64,000 nucleotides of DNA from Lentzea pudingi (lineage in GTDB: Bacteria; Actinomycetota; Actinomycetes; Mycobacteriales; Pseudonocardiaceae), in contig NZ_BMNC01000001.1 of NCBI RefSeq assembly GCF_014646255.1, forward strand, positions 1,061,722-1,125,721, read 5' to 3'. The notes under the pieces are model-generated. The model made no database searches. It was given only the letters and a program-made list of their open reading frames with translations, and had not been told where the DNA came from. Made by a program: the position numbers and the translations under genes. Below, one piece after another: positions 24,255-33,260 of this stretch (position 1 is its first letter; each line of letters starts with the position of its first letter).

Positions 24255-27200
24255 ATGCGCGTGTCAATGACGATGCTCGTGGTGGCGGCGTTATCGATTT
24301 CTACGACCTGGCCGGCGGTGGCGGCGGCGGACCGGCCCCCGGCGACGGCGCTGGGCCTGGACCCGGTGACGGAGCGCGAGAGCCTCGCGCCTGACCTGTA
24401 CCCCGCGGTCGGTGCGGGCACCCATTTCCTCAACCACCCCGACCTGCTCGGGAACGTGCCGGAACCGGCCTGGTACGAGGCGAACATCCCGTTCGTCGAC
24501 CTCCCCGACCGGGACATCCGCGACACCTACTACTACCGCTGGCGCACCTACCGCGAGGCGCTGAAGTACACCGGCCCGAAGGACGGCTGGATCGTCTCCG
24601 AGTTCCTCGGCCCGGTCGGCTACTCGGCCCCGAACGGCGGCATCGTCGCGGCGGCGGGCCACCACGTCTACGAGGGACGCTGGCTGCGCGACCACCGCTA
24701 CCTCGACGACTACGTCGACTACTGGCTGCGCGGTTCCGGCGCGGGTCCCAAGCCGGCCTCCGACTTCCTGAACAAGAACACCACCGACTGGTCCCACCAG
24801 TATTCGTTCTGGGCCGCCGACGCCGTGGCCGCGCGTGCCGCCGTCGACGGGCGCTCCCGGTTCGCCACGGACCGGCTGCCCGAGCTCGTACGGCAGTGGG
24901 AGCGCTGGTCGCCGCAGTTCAACCAGGACCTGGGCCTCTACTGGCAGACGCCGGTGTGGGACGCGATGGAGTACACCGTCAGCTCCTACCAGAGCCCCGA
25001 TCCCTACCACGGCGGCGATGGCTTCCGGCCGACGCTCAACGCCTACCAGTACGGCGACGCGAAGGCGATCGCCGAGCTGTACCGGTCACGTGGTGACACC
25101 GCTGCCGCCCAACGGTTCGACCAGGCTGCCGAAGCGCTCAAGGCCAACCAGGAGCGGTGGCTGTGGGATGACGCGGGCAAGTTCTACAAGCACGTGATGC
25201 GCGACGGCAACCCCGGCCGCACGAAGCTAGCCGACCGCGAAGAGATCGGCTTCGTGCCTTGGTACTTTCACATGCCCCCGGCGGCGAACAGCGCGGCGTG
25301 GGCGCAGCTGACCGACCCGCAGGGGTTCGCGTCCCCGTACGGGCCGACCACCGCCGAACGCCGCAGCCCGTGGTTCATGAAGGACGCGCTCACCGGGTGC
25401 TGCCGCTGGAACGGTCCCAGCTGGCCGTTCGCGACCAGCCAGACCCTGACCGCCATGGCGAACCTGCTGATCGACTACCCGGCGCAGTCCTATGTGGATC
25501 GTGACGACTACCTGGCGGTGCTGCGCGGCTATGCGTTGACACAGCGCAAGAACGGCGAGCCGTACGTCGCGGAGGCCCACCACCCCGACGAGAACCGCTG
25601 GCTGTACGACGGCAAGGGCCACAGCGAGGACTACAACCACTCGACGTTCAACGACAACGTGCTCTCGGGCCTGCTCGGCATCCGGCCGCAGCTGGGGAAC
25701 GAGGTGTCGATCGCGCCTCTGGTCCCGGACTCCTGGAACCACTTCGCCGCCGAGAACGTGCCGTACCACGGTCACAACCTGACCGTGTTGTGGGACAGGG
25801 ACGGCAACCGTTACGGCAAGGGCGCCGGGCTGCGCGTCTGGGTCGACGGCAGGCTCACCCACAGCCAGGCAGGCCTCGCGGCGGTGCGCCTGACGATCCC
25901 GGCGCGCACCTCGGCGGACGTGGCGGAGCTGGTCGACGACTTCGCGAACGTCAGCCGCACCGGGTTCCCCACCGCCCGCGCGTCCCACAGCTACAGCGCC
26001 GACCCGCCCACCAAGGCGATCGACGGCCAGGACTTCCACCTCGACGTGCCGGGCACGCGCTGGACGTCGTACGGCAGCCCGAACGCCGCCGACTGGCTGG
26101 AGGTCGACCTCGGTGCGCCGACGTCGATCTCGGACCTCCGCGTCGTGTTCTACGACGACGGCGGGGGAGTGCGCGTGCCGGCGACGTTCGACCTGCAGTA
26201 CTGGGACGGCCAGTGGCGGGACGTGCCCGGCCAGCAGCGAACTCCCGCGCAACCGGTGGCACGTCAGGTGAACCGCGTCCTGGTGCAACCGGCGCTGACC
26301 ACCAGCCGGGTGCGCGTCCTGCCGCGCCGCGCGGACGGTGGAGCTGTCGGCATCACGTCGTTCTCGTCGTGGCGAGTGCCCGTGCGGGGGTTGAGCGCAT
26401 CGATTCCGGACGATCTCGCGGTGCGGGCCGGTGCCGTGGAGACGAGCACCACTGTGCAGGCGCAGCAACTGTTGCGCGGTGTTCAGGCGACGCTCGCCGT
26501 GCCGCCGGGGTGGAGTGCCGTGCCGCTGTCTTCTGCCTATGCCGCGCAACTCGCGACAGGTCAGAGTCTCGTCACCCGGTGGCGCGTCACGGCTCCCGCC
26601 GGCCTGAAGCTGGGTGAATGGGTGCCGATCCGTGTGCTGGCAACGGCTTCCGGTGACGGTGGTGTCACGTCGGCGTTGAGCTCCGCTCAGACCGTCTTCG
26701 ATCCCGCCTCCTACGCCAACGTCGTCTGGGATGACACGTTCGAGACGGACCGGATCGGTTCGTACCGCGTCGACGGCCCGTTCGGAGAACCGCCGCCGGC
26801 GCTGAGGGTCGCGAACGGCGTGCTGACCGCGAGTTCCGGGACTCGTGCGGGTTCGGTGCTGGCCGCGCCGGTGGCCGGTTCCGCGCGCGGGACCGCGGTG
26901 ATCGTCGAACCGAGGTCGTTCGCGGGCTCGGCACCCGAGGACAGCCTGTTCCTCGGCCAGACCGCCGGGAACCGCGACTTCGCCCTGGCCTGGTTCAACA
27001 ACGCGGGCAAGGCCTCGGGCGTCGACGTGACGGTGGCGGGGTCCCGCAAGGGCGACGAGGCGACCGGCGGCTGCTGCGCGGCCCTGACCTGGGCACCGGG
27101 CGACCGGCTCGCCGTCGTGGTCGAGAACGGTCAGCTGACCAGCTGGCAGGAGCACGCGAACCGGTGGACGCTGCTGCGGTCCGCGCCGATCGGCTCGGTC

Positions 27201-27302
27201 GTCGATCCGGCGGTGGTCGCGGGGTGGGCACCGGGGCTCGGGCTGAGGCTGGACGCGGGCACGGTGACGATCGACCGGTTCACGGTGCGCACGAAGCCCT
27301 AA
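24255..27302 (+). CDS. Large secreted glycoside hydrolase with discoidin domain
   Basis: Encodes 1015 aa. Signal peptide in residues 1-24 (MLVVAALSISTTWP, cleavage AVAA-ADRP). Residues about 60-500 form an (alpha/alpha)6-type glycosidase of the MGH1/GH63-like superfamily: PVWDAMEYTVSSYQ, CCRWNGPSWPFATSQTL, EDYNHSTFNDNVLSGLLGI. Acidic residues in these blocks are the likely catalytic pair. A discoidin (F5/8 type C) carbohydrate-binding domain lies at about 560-700 (TRWTSYGSPNAADWLEVDLG), then an Ig-like/NPCBM-associated domain, and a C-terminal concanavalin-like jelly roll (about 830-1015). It should attack a plant or microbial polysaccharide outside the cell. ATG 24267 is an alternative start. 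Controlled by the CebR-like site just upstream. Confidence 0.8.
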   Translation: MRVSMTMLVVAALSISTTWPAVAAADRPPATALGLDPVTERESLAPDLYPAVGAGTHFLNHPDLLGNVPEPAWYEANIPFVDLPDRDIRDTYYYRWRTYREALKYTGPKDGWIVSEFLGPVGYSAPNGGIVAAAGHHVYEGRWLRDHRYLDDYVDYWLRGSGAGPKPASDFLNKNTTDWSHQYSFWAADAVAARAAVDGRSRFATDRLPELVRQWERWSPQFNQDLGLYWQTPVWDAMEYTVSSYQSPDPYHGGDGFRPTLNAYQYGDAKAIAELYRSRGDTAAAQRFDQAAEALKANQERWLWDDAGKFYKHVMRDGNPGRTKLADREEIGFVPWYFHMPPAANSAAWAQLTDPQGFASPYGPTTAERRSPWFMKDALTGCCRWNGPSWPFATSQTLTAMANLLIDYPAQSYVDRDDYLAVLRGYALTQRKNGEPYVAEAHHPDENRWLYDGKGHSEDYNHSTFNDNVLSGLLGIRPQLGNEVSIAPLVPDSWNHFAAENVPYHGHNLTVLWDRDGNRYGKGAGLRVWVDGRLTHSQAGLAAVRLTIPARTSADVAELVDDFANVSRTGFPTARASHSYSADPPTKAIDGQDFHLDVPGTRWTSYGSPNAADWLEVDLGAPTSISDLRVVFYDDGGGVRVPATFDLQYWDGQWRDVPGQQRTPAQPVARQVNRVLVQPALTTSRVRVLPRRADGGAVGITSFSSWRVPVRGLSASIPDDLAVRAGAVETSTTVQAQQLLRGVQATLAVPPGWSAVPLSSAYAAQLATGQSLVTRWRVTAPAGLKLGEWVPIRVLATASGDGGVTSALSSAQTVFDPASYANVVWDDTFETDRIGSYRVDGPFGEPPPALRVANGVLTASSGTRAGSVLAAPVAGSARGTAVIVEPRSFAGSAPEDSLFLGQTAGNRDFALAWFNNAGKASGVDVTVAGSRKGDEATGGCCAALTWAPGDRLAVVVENGQLTSWQEHANRWTLLRSAPIGSVVDPAVVAGWAPGLGLRLDAGTVTIDRFTVRTKP

Positions 27303-27907
27303 CCGCAGACGCGCTCGACCAGGACCTGCCAGCTGGTGATGAGGTCGTTCACCACCGTGCGCGGGTCGGGCGCGTCACCGTCCTGGGCCTGCAGGTACAG
27401 CAGGATCGGCCCTTCCAGCGCCGCCACGAGCTGCAACGCCAGCGTGCCGCTCGCGGCGGCGCCGGGACAGGCCTCGGCCAGCAGCACCTGCACGTGGAAG
27501 CGCGAGGGGCTCGCGGCGGACGGGATCGGCTGACCTGGGTCGAGCGACGCGCGGGCGAGGACGGTGTGCTGCACGAGGAATTCGAGCCGGGCTCGGCCGA
27601 ACGCGACCAGCCGCTCGACCGCGGGGGCGCCCGGTCCCAGCGGCGGTGGCCCGCTCATCACCTGCTGCTGGAACCGCGTCTCCTCCTCGTCCAGCAACGC
27701 GTGGAAGATCCCGGCACGCGTGCGGAAACGGCGGAACACGGTGCCCTTGCCGAGCCCGGCGCGTTCGGCGAGGCCGTCCATCGTGACCTTGTCCGCGCCC
27801 AGTTCCGCGACCATCTCGCGGGCGACCTCGATCAGGTGGGCGCGATTGCGCGCGGCGTCGGCCCGCTCTTCGCGGGGACGGCCCAACGGCAGCGCGACAG
27901 GTTCCAC
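27299..27907 (-). CDS. TetR-family regulator
   Basis: Encodes 202 aa. TetR HTH at about residues 25-70 (REMVAELGADKVTMDGLAER then LGKGTVFRRFRTRAGIF) with a C-terminal domain that contains VLLAEACPGA. Its stop overlaps the stop of the glycoside hydrolase gene by two bases, so the genes are convergent and unrelated in control. The GTG at 27907 gives a short arm before the HTH. The target is unknown; no palindrome was found in the 62-bp upstream gap. Confidence 0.82.
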   Translation of the reverse strand: MEPVALPLGRPREERADAARNRAHLIEVAREMVAELGADKVTMDGLAERAGLGKGTVFRRFRTRAGIFHALLDEEETRFQQQVMSGPPPLGPGAPAVERLVAFGRARLEFLVQHTVLARASLDPGQPIPSAASPSRFHVQVLLAEACPGAAASGTLALQLVAALEGPILLYLQAQDGDAPDPRTVVNDLITSWQVLVERVCG

Positions 27908-27969
27908 GACCCGCACGGTACCCGTTGATCTCGGCTCGGCCGCGGAAGGACGCACACCGTCCGAAGTGG

Positions 27970-29103
27970 TCAGCGGCGGAGCAGTGCGAGGGCCTGGGCG
28001 ACCTGGGCGGCGACGAGCCGGAGGTCGTCGGGGCCGTACGTGCGGCTGACGAGGACGAGCTGCTCGTAGGTCCGGATCGCCTTGGTGCCGAGCCGTTCGA
28101 CGGTGTCCGCCTCGGGTGCGCCGTGGTGGCACGCGAGCATCCACGCGAGCTGGGACCGCGCGTTCGCCGCGTCGCCGATCAGCGCCTCGAACTCGTCCAC
28201 CGAGCCGGGGTGCAGACGACGGAACTCCCTGACCGCCGCCTCCACGCGCGCCGGGTCGCCGTGGGTCGGGTCGACGTCGGTGTAGAGGCGTTCGGCGGTG
28301 CGGGCGGCCTGCACGGCTTCGGGTCCGTTGCCGATGTTGTTGTGCAGGGCGGCCTGGTCGTAGTGCAGGCGGGCGAGCGCGGACCGGTTTGCGACGCGGG
28401 CGACGCCGGTCGGATCTTTGGCGACGGTCCGTTCGATGCGGGTGATGGCGTCGCGGGTGGCCTTGAGCTCCCGGCTGTCCTTGGGGGCCTTGGCGGGTTG
28501 CCGGCGGTCGACCGGTTTCGCCGGTCGGCGGAGGTGCTCCCGGGCGGCCTCGTACTGGGCGGTGACCCGGTCGAGGTCGGCCTGCGTCGTCTCGGTGCCG
28601 TGACGCAGCAGGCCCTCGTAGGTCTCGATCGCGGCCTTGCCGTGCCGGTGCACCGCGTCGGCCTGGATCGAGCCCTCGTACTTGGCGAGCAGACGGGCCA
28701 GCCGGGCACGGGCGTCGGCGGTGTGCCTGATCAGTGTCTCGGCGGCGAACCCGTCCGCCCGCAGCTCGCGCAGCTGCCGTTGCACCGCGCTGGAGGCACC
28801 ACCGACCGGGTCGAACGTCGCGTAGGTCTCCACCGCGCGCCGTCCGGCGTCGACGGCTTCCCCGCCGAGGCCCATCGCGTCGAGCACCGTCGCGCGGTTG
28901 TAGAGGACACCGGCCAGCTGGAACCGGTGGAAGTTCTCGCCGGGCTCGCGTTCGACGAGTTCCGCGATCGCCCGTTCCTGCAGGTCGCTGTGCCGCAACG
29001 CGCCGACCGCGTCACCCGCCCGGACGCACGCGTCGAACAGCTTCTGCTCGCTCGTCGCCCGCCGCCTCAGCCTGTCCACCGTCCGGCGCGCGAAGATCCC
29101 CAT
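27970..29103 (-). CDS. TPR-like helical repeat protein
   Basis: Encodes 377 aa, wholly helical with tetratricopeptide-like repeats, for example HRFQLAGVLYNRATVLDAMG and SALARLHYDQAALHNNIGNG. A basic N-terminus (ARRTVDRLRRRATSEQ) could bind membrane or nucleic acid. No signal peptide or enzymatic motif. It is divergent from a membrane pentapeptide-repeat protein 45 bp away; an inverted repeat GTGACA/TGTCAC (29114-29119/29134-29139) in that gap may coordinate the pair. Function unknown. Confidence 0.65.
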   Translation of the reverse strand: MGIFARRTVDRLRRRATSEQKLFDACVRAGDAVGALRHSDLQERAIAELVEREPGENFHRFQLAGVLYNRATVLDAMGLGGEAVDAGRRAVETYATFDPVGGASSAVQRQLRELRADGFAAETLIRHTADARARLARLLAKYEGSIQADAVHRHGKAAIETYEGLLRHGTETTQADLDRVTAQYEAAREHLRRPAKPVDRRQPAKAPKDSRELKATRDAITRIERTVAKDPTGVARVANRSALARLHYDQAALHNNIGNGPEAVQAARTAERLYTDVDPTHGDPARVEAAVREFRRLHPGSVDEFEALIGDAANARSQLAWMLACHHGAPEADTVERLGTKAIRTYEQLVLVSRTYGPDDLRLVAAQVAQALALLRR

Positions 29104-29148
29104 GACCCCAACCGTGACATCCCGGCTTCGATCTGTCACTAATGATCT

Positions 29149-30051
29149 ATGGCAAACGAGCAGGGGTCCGCCCTCGGCAACCGGGCGATCGCACTCATCG
29201 GTGTCGGGCTGCTCGCCATCGCGGCAGGGTGCACGGTCGTGCTGCTCTGGCAGTTCGGCGACGACCGGCCGGTCACCAAAGCACGTCTCGAGGTCGTCAA
29301 GGTCGCCGGCACGATCGTCGTGGCGGCGGGCGGCCTCGTCGCCCTGTGGCTCGCCGCCCGCAAGCAGCGGTCGACGGAGCTCGAACTCCGCCGCCAGCTG
29401 CGGGCGGACGCGGCCAACCAGCTCGACGCCGCCGAGCGCCGGATCACCGAGCTGTACACGAAGGCCGCCGACCAGCTCGGCAGCGAGAAGGCGCCGGTGC
29501 GGCTGGCCGGGCTGTACGCGCTCGAACGCGTCGGCATCGGGGCACCGGACCAGCGCGCGACGATCGTCAACGTCATCTGCGCCTACCTGCGGATGCCGCA
29601 CACCCCGCCCAGCCAGGGGCAGAGCGAGGACCTGTTCGAACGCAGCCAGCAGGAGGTGCAGGTGCGCCTCACCGCGCAACGCATCCTGAACCGCCACCTG
29701 TCCACGCTGGTCGACGCGAGCGGCAAGAACGACAACCGCTGGCGGAACCTGCACGTCGACCTGACCAACGCTGACCTGCGCGGCGCCGACTTCGCCCAGA
29801 CCGACCTGACCGACGCGGACTTCAGCGGGTCCGACCTGACCGGCGCGCGGCTGACGGCGGCGACCCTCGCCCACGCGAAGTTCACCGCCACCAACCTGAT
29901 GAGAGCCGATCTGCGCGACGCGGTCGCCGTGCGGGCCGACTTCACCGGCGCCGATCTCACCGGCGCGAACCTGGCCGGTGCGACGCTGACCGGCGCCACC
30001 CTCACCGGCGCCGACCACGCGGACGAGGCGCTGGACGACGTCGTGAGGTAG
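29149..30051 (+). CDS. Membrane-anchored pentapeptide-repeat protein
   Basis: Encodes 300 aa. Two N-terminal membrane helices (AIALIGVGLLAIAAGCTVVL and VVAAGGLVALWLAA), a charged helical middle (about residues 60-130, possible coiled coil), then about 15 pentapeptide repeats of the A(D/N)LxG form from residue 200 (LTNADLRGADFAQTDLTDAD onward) that fold as a right-handed beta helix. The helix would face the cytosol. Family function varies; quinolone-resistance and scaffold roles are known. No ribosome site precedes ATG 29149 and TAATGAT lies close, so it may be leaderless. Confidence 0.78.
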   Translation: MANEQGSALGNRAIALIGVGLLAIAAGCTVVLLWQFGDDRPVTKARLEVVKVAGTIVVAAGGLVALWLAARKQRSTELELRRQLRADAANQLDAAERRITELYTKAADQLGSEKAPVRLAGLYALERVGIGAPDQRATIVNVICAYLRMPHTPPSQGQSEDLFERSQQEVQVRLTAQRILNRHLSTLVDASGKNDNRWRNLHVDLTNADLRGADFAQTDLTDADFSGSDLTGARLTAATLAHAKFTATNLMRADLRDAVAVRADFTGADLTGANLAGATLTGATLTGADHADEALDDVVR

Positions 30052-30109
30052 GCGCTGCCGGGGTGATGCACGACTCGGTCGGCAGGCCACCCGACGCAGG
30101 GCTCGAACC

Positions 30110-30139
30110 TTGACATCAGATATCCAGGTTTCCTACGTT
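30110..30139 (+). promoter_or_regulatory. Consensus-like promoter of the small membrane protein
   Basis: TTGACA (30110-30115), 18-bp spacer, TACGTT (30134-30139). A transcript starting near 30146 would have a 24-base leader with AAGGGA before the GTG at 30170. Confidence 0.6.
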
Positions 30140-30169
30140 CGTGCCCTGGCGCGAACAAGGGATCCCCAC

Positions 30170-30595
30170 GTGAAACTCCTGCTGGACCGGATCAGCCTGG
30201 CCTTCAACGCCGTCACGGCGGCGTACGTCGGGTTCTTCGCCTACTTCGCCCCGCGGACCTGGTACGACACGTTCCCCGGCTTCGGCCTGCGCTGGCTGCC
30301 GCAGCTCGGCCCGTACAACGAGCACTTCGCGAAGGACGTCGGCGCGTTCTACCTCGCGTTCACCGCGCTGAGCCTGGTGGCGCTGATCCATGCGAGGAAG
30401 CAGGCCGTCGCCCTGCTGGCGGGTGCCGCGCTGCTGGTGTTCAACGGCCTGCACTTCCTCTACCACCTGACGATGCTGCACATGTACGAGCCGCTCGACC
30501 AGGCGCTGAACGTCGTCCTGCTGAGCCTGCTCGTTGTGCTGTCGGTGATCCTCGTGATCCCGGCCAGGAGTCAGGCGCGAGTGCCTGCGCCGTGA
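30170..30595 (+). CDS. Small four-helix membrane protein, unknown function
   Basis: Encodes 141 aa with about four hydrophobic segments (VTAAYVGFFAYF, AFYLAFTALSLVALI, AVALLAGAALLVFNGLHFLY, VVLLSLLVVLSVILVIP). His residues in GLHFLYHLTMLHM could bind a metal or heme, but this is speculative. The GTG at 30170 follows AAGGGA and a strong promoter; longer upstream frames overlap the promoter. Convergent with the acyl-CoA ligase gene, overlapping by 25 bases. Confidence 0.7.
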   Translation: MKLLLDRISLAFNAVTAAYVGFFAYFAPRTWYDTFPGFGLRWLPQLGPYNEHFAKDVGAFYLAFTALSLVALIHARKQAVALLAGAALLVFNGLHFLYHLTMLHMYEPLDQALNVVLLSLLVVLSVILVIPARSQARVPAP

Positions 30596-32130
30596 GCCTC
30601 CGCCGCGAGTCGCTGCCTGATCTCGGCCTTGAGCACCTTGCCCACCTTGGACCGCGGCAGGTCCGGCCAGATCTCGACCTGCTTGGGCGCCTTCACGCTA
30701 CCCAGCTGCTCCTTCACGAACGCGATCAGCGCGGACGGGTCGGCGTGGCCCGCGGCACGCAGCTGCACGACCGCCGTCACCCGCTCGCCCCACTTCTCGT
30801 CGGGCAGCCCGACCACCGCGCTGTCCTGGACCGCCGGGTGCGCCCGCAACGCCTGCTCGACCTCGGCCGAGTACACGTTGAACCCACCGGTGATGATCAT
30901 GTCCTTGGCGCGGTCGACGATGAACAGGTAGTTGTCGGCGTCCAGGTACCCGATGTCGCCGGTGTGGTGCCAGCCGAACGCGCTCACCTCGGCCGTGGCC
31001 GCCGGGTTCTCGTGGTAGCTGGCCATCACCAACGGCCCGCGCACGACGATCTCGCCGCGTTCACCGGGCGGCAGCAGCTCGCCGTCCGCCGCCATGATCG
31101 CGACCTGGGTCAGCGGTGACGGCCTGCCCGCGGACGACAACCGGTTGACGGCGATCGACCCGTCCGGCAGGAAGTGGTCGGCGGGGGAGAGGGTCGCGAT
31201 CATGTTCGGCGCCTCGGTCTGCCCGAAGAGCTGACCCATGACGGGCCCGATCCGCCGCAACGCCTCGGTCAGCCGCACCGGGGACATCGGCGCGGCGCCG
31301 TACCAGAGGCACTGCAGCGAACCGAGGTCCGTCGAGTCGAGGGCGGGGTGGTCGAGCAGGCCGTAGATCACGGTCGGCGGCAGGAACGCGTGCGTGATCC
31401 GGTGACGTTCGACCAGCGCGAGGAACTCGCCCAGGTCCGGCGCCGGCATGATCACCGTCTCGCCGCCCAGCGACATGATCGGGAACGTGAGGACGCCCGC
31501 CGAGTGCGTGAGCGGGGCGAGCGCCAGGTAGCGCGGCCGGTGGCGGAACGGGTAGCTCATCAGCGTCAGCGCGGTCGCGGTCTCCAGGTTGTGCCCGGTC
31601 AGCCGCACACCCTTGGGACGGCCGGTCGTGCCGCCGGTGCCCGCCAGCACGCACAGGTCGTCGTCCGCCACCGCCACCGGTTCCGGCTCACGTCCGCACT
31701 TCGCGAGCCAGGCGTCGAACGTGATCGCGCCCTCCGCCTCACCGTCCAGGCACACCAGCGTGGTCAGTGCCGGCAGATCACCCCGGATGCGATCGACGAG
31801 CGGGGCGAACCCCGCCTGGAAGAACAGGCAGCGGCACCCGAACAGGTCGAGCAGCTCCCGGTTCTCCGCCGCCTCGTTGCGCGGGTTGACCGGGCACCAC
31901 ACCGCCCCGGCCCGCGAGATGCCGAACACGCACGTGAGCGCCAGCGGGTCGTTCGCCGACAGCACCGCGACCCGGTCACCCGGCCCGATCCCGCTGCCCT
32001 GCAACGCCCCCGCGATCTCCCGGGAGCGCCGCTGGACCTCGGCGTAGCTCTGCGTCGAGCCGCCGGTCGTGAGGCAGGGCGCGTCACCTCCGAGCGACGC
32101 GCCCTTGTCCAGGTAGTCGGACAGCCTCAT
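30571..32130 (-). CDS. Acyl-CoA synthetase (AMP-forming, ANL superfamily)
   Basis: Encodes 519 aa. ANL motifs: A3 LAGTGGTTGRPKGV (P-loop-like), A5 GQTEAPNMIA, A7 WHHTGDIGYLD, A8 FIVDRAKDMIITGGFNVYSAEVE, and the A10 Lys in LPRSKVGKVLKAEI. It converts a carboxylic acid to its CoA thioester through an acyl-AMP. The ATG at 32130 overlaps the stop of the upstream gene by one base (TGATG), so it is the third gene of the SDR-reductase-ligase operon. Chain length or aromatic specificity is not clear. Confidence 0.9.
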   Translation of the reverse strand: MRLSDYLDKGASLGGDAPCLTTGGSTQSYAEVQRRSREIAGALQGSGIGPGDRVAVLSANDPLALTCVFGISRAGAVWCPVNPRNEAAENRELLDLFGCRCLFFQAGFAPLVDRIRGDLPALTTLVCLDGEAEGAITFDAWLAKCGREPEPVAVADDDLCVLAGTGGTTGRPKGVRLTGHNLETATALTLMSYPFRHRPRYLALAPLTHSAGVLTFPIMSLGGETVIMPAPDLGEFLALVERHRITHAFLPPTVIYGLLDHPALDSTDLGSLQCLWYGAAPMSPVRLTEALRRIGPVMGQLFGQTEAPNMIATLSPADHFLPDGSIAVNRLSSAGRPSPLTQVAIMAADGELLPPGERGEIVVRGPLVMASYHENPAATAEVSAFGWHHTGDIGYLDADNYLFIVDRAKDMIITGGFNVYSAEVEQALRAHPAVQDSAVVGLPDEKWGERVTAVVQLRAAGHADPSALIAFVKEQLGSVKAPKQVEIWPDLPRSKVGKVLKAEIRQRLAAEAHGAGTRA

Positions 32131-33257
32131 CAGCGGTGCACTTCGAGGATCGGGTCGAGGACCAGGCCGAACGACCGCAGCGCACCCAGCAGTTCGCGGT
32201 GCCCGAACGCCTGGCACCCGGACGCGAACCCGACACGGCGAGGCGCGTCCTGCAACAGGTGCACGGCGGCGTGCACGTTCAGCAACGCCGTCTGCTTGTA
32301 GTTGCAGTTGCCGTGGATCACGCAGTGCGCGCGGCCCAGCGGACCCGAGGCGTGCACGGAGTCGAGCGAGATGTTGATCCGCGGGTTCTCGCGCGGCGGC
32401 ATCTCACTGCGCACCTGCGCGGAGAACGCGTCGACGATCTCGTACTTCTCCTGGTCCGACTTGCCTTCCATCTCCTGGAGCGCGGCCGCGACGATCTGCG
32501 GCACACCGAGCATCAACGGCCGGTTGAACACGCCGCCGAGCGCCCGCACCGACGCCACGCGCGGATCTCTCTTGAACCACACCGGATGCGCCGTCCCGCC
32601 CCACGGCAGCGCGAGGCCCAGTTCGTGCTGGCCGGGCACGACGAGCTCGTAGAGGCCCGCGTCGCCGGGCCACTCCACGTACTCGTTCTGCTCGAGGTAG
32701 TACGCCTTCGAGAACGCGGCGTTCGTGAGGATGGTGTTCGTGGAAGCGACGGTGGGATAACCCTTCCAGAACACCCCGATGTCCAAAGTGTCCAGTCCGG
32801 GCTGCTCCAGGCAGATCTGCGCGGCGATCTCGCCGACCGTGTACATCTGCGCGATGCCGGGGGAGATCAGCAGACCCTGCTTCGCGAACTCGACGCCGTA
32901 CCGCGCGTCGGCGTCGATCATCCAGTCCTGCTCGCCGTTGGTGTCGGTGTAGTGCGCGCCGACGTTCAGGCTCGCCCGCACCGCCTCGTGGCCGTAGCGG
33001 GAGAACGGGCCGACGGTGTTGAGCACGACCTTCGCGCCGGTGAACGCCTCGGTCAGCGCCTCCTCGGTGTGCTCGACCTCGGCGACGTCGTAGGAGACGG
33101 TGTCGATGCCGGGTACCGCGCCGACGGCTTCCTCGGTCCTCTTGCCGTCGCGGCCGGCGGCGAGGAACGGGATCCCGTACTCGCGGAGGTACTCGCAGAT
33201 GAGGCGCCCGGTGTAGCCGGAGGCTCCGTAGACGACGACAGGCTTGTCAGTAGGCAT
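32130..33257 (-). CDS. Saccharopine dehydrogenase-like / trans-acting enoyl reductase family protein
   Basis: Encodes 375 aa. The N-terminal VVVYGASGYTGRLICEYL is the Rossmann motif of the SCCPDH/trans-acting enoyl reductase group, followed by VLNTVGPFSRYGHEAV and GAHYTDTNGEQDW, hallmarks of this family (the mycobacterial lipid enoyl reductase is a member). It should use NADP to reduce or dehydrogenate a lipid-like intermediate. It starts 4 bases after the upstream SDR stop and overlaps the ligase start, implying a coupled pathway. Confidence 0.85.
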   Translation of the reverse strand: MPTDKPVVVYGASGYTGRLICEYLREYGIPFLAAGRDGKRTEEAVGAVPGIDTVSYDVAEVEHTEEALTEAFTGAKVVLNTVGPFSRYGHEAVRASLNVGAHYTDTNGEQDWMIDADARYGVEFAKQGLLISPGIAQMYTVGEIAAQICLEQPGLDTLDIGVFWKGYPTVASTNTILTNAAFSKAYYLEQNEYVEWPGDAGLYELVVPGQHELGLALPWGGTAHPVWFKRDPRVASVRALGGVFNRPLMLGVPQIVAAALQEMEGKSDQEKYEIVDAFSAQVRSEMPPRENPRINISLDSVHASGPLGRAHCVIHGNCNYKQTALLNVHAAVHLLQDAPRRVGFASGCQAFGHRELLGALRSFGLVLDPILEVHR

Positions 33258-33260
33258 CTG

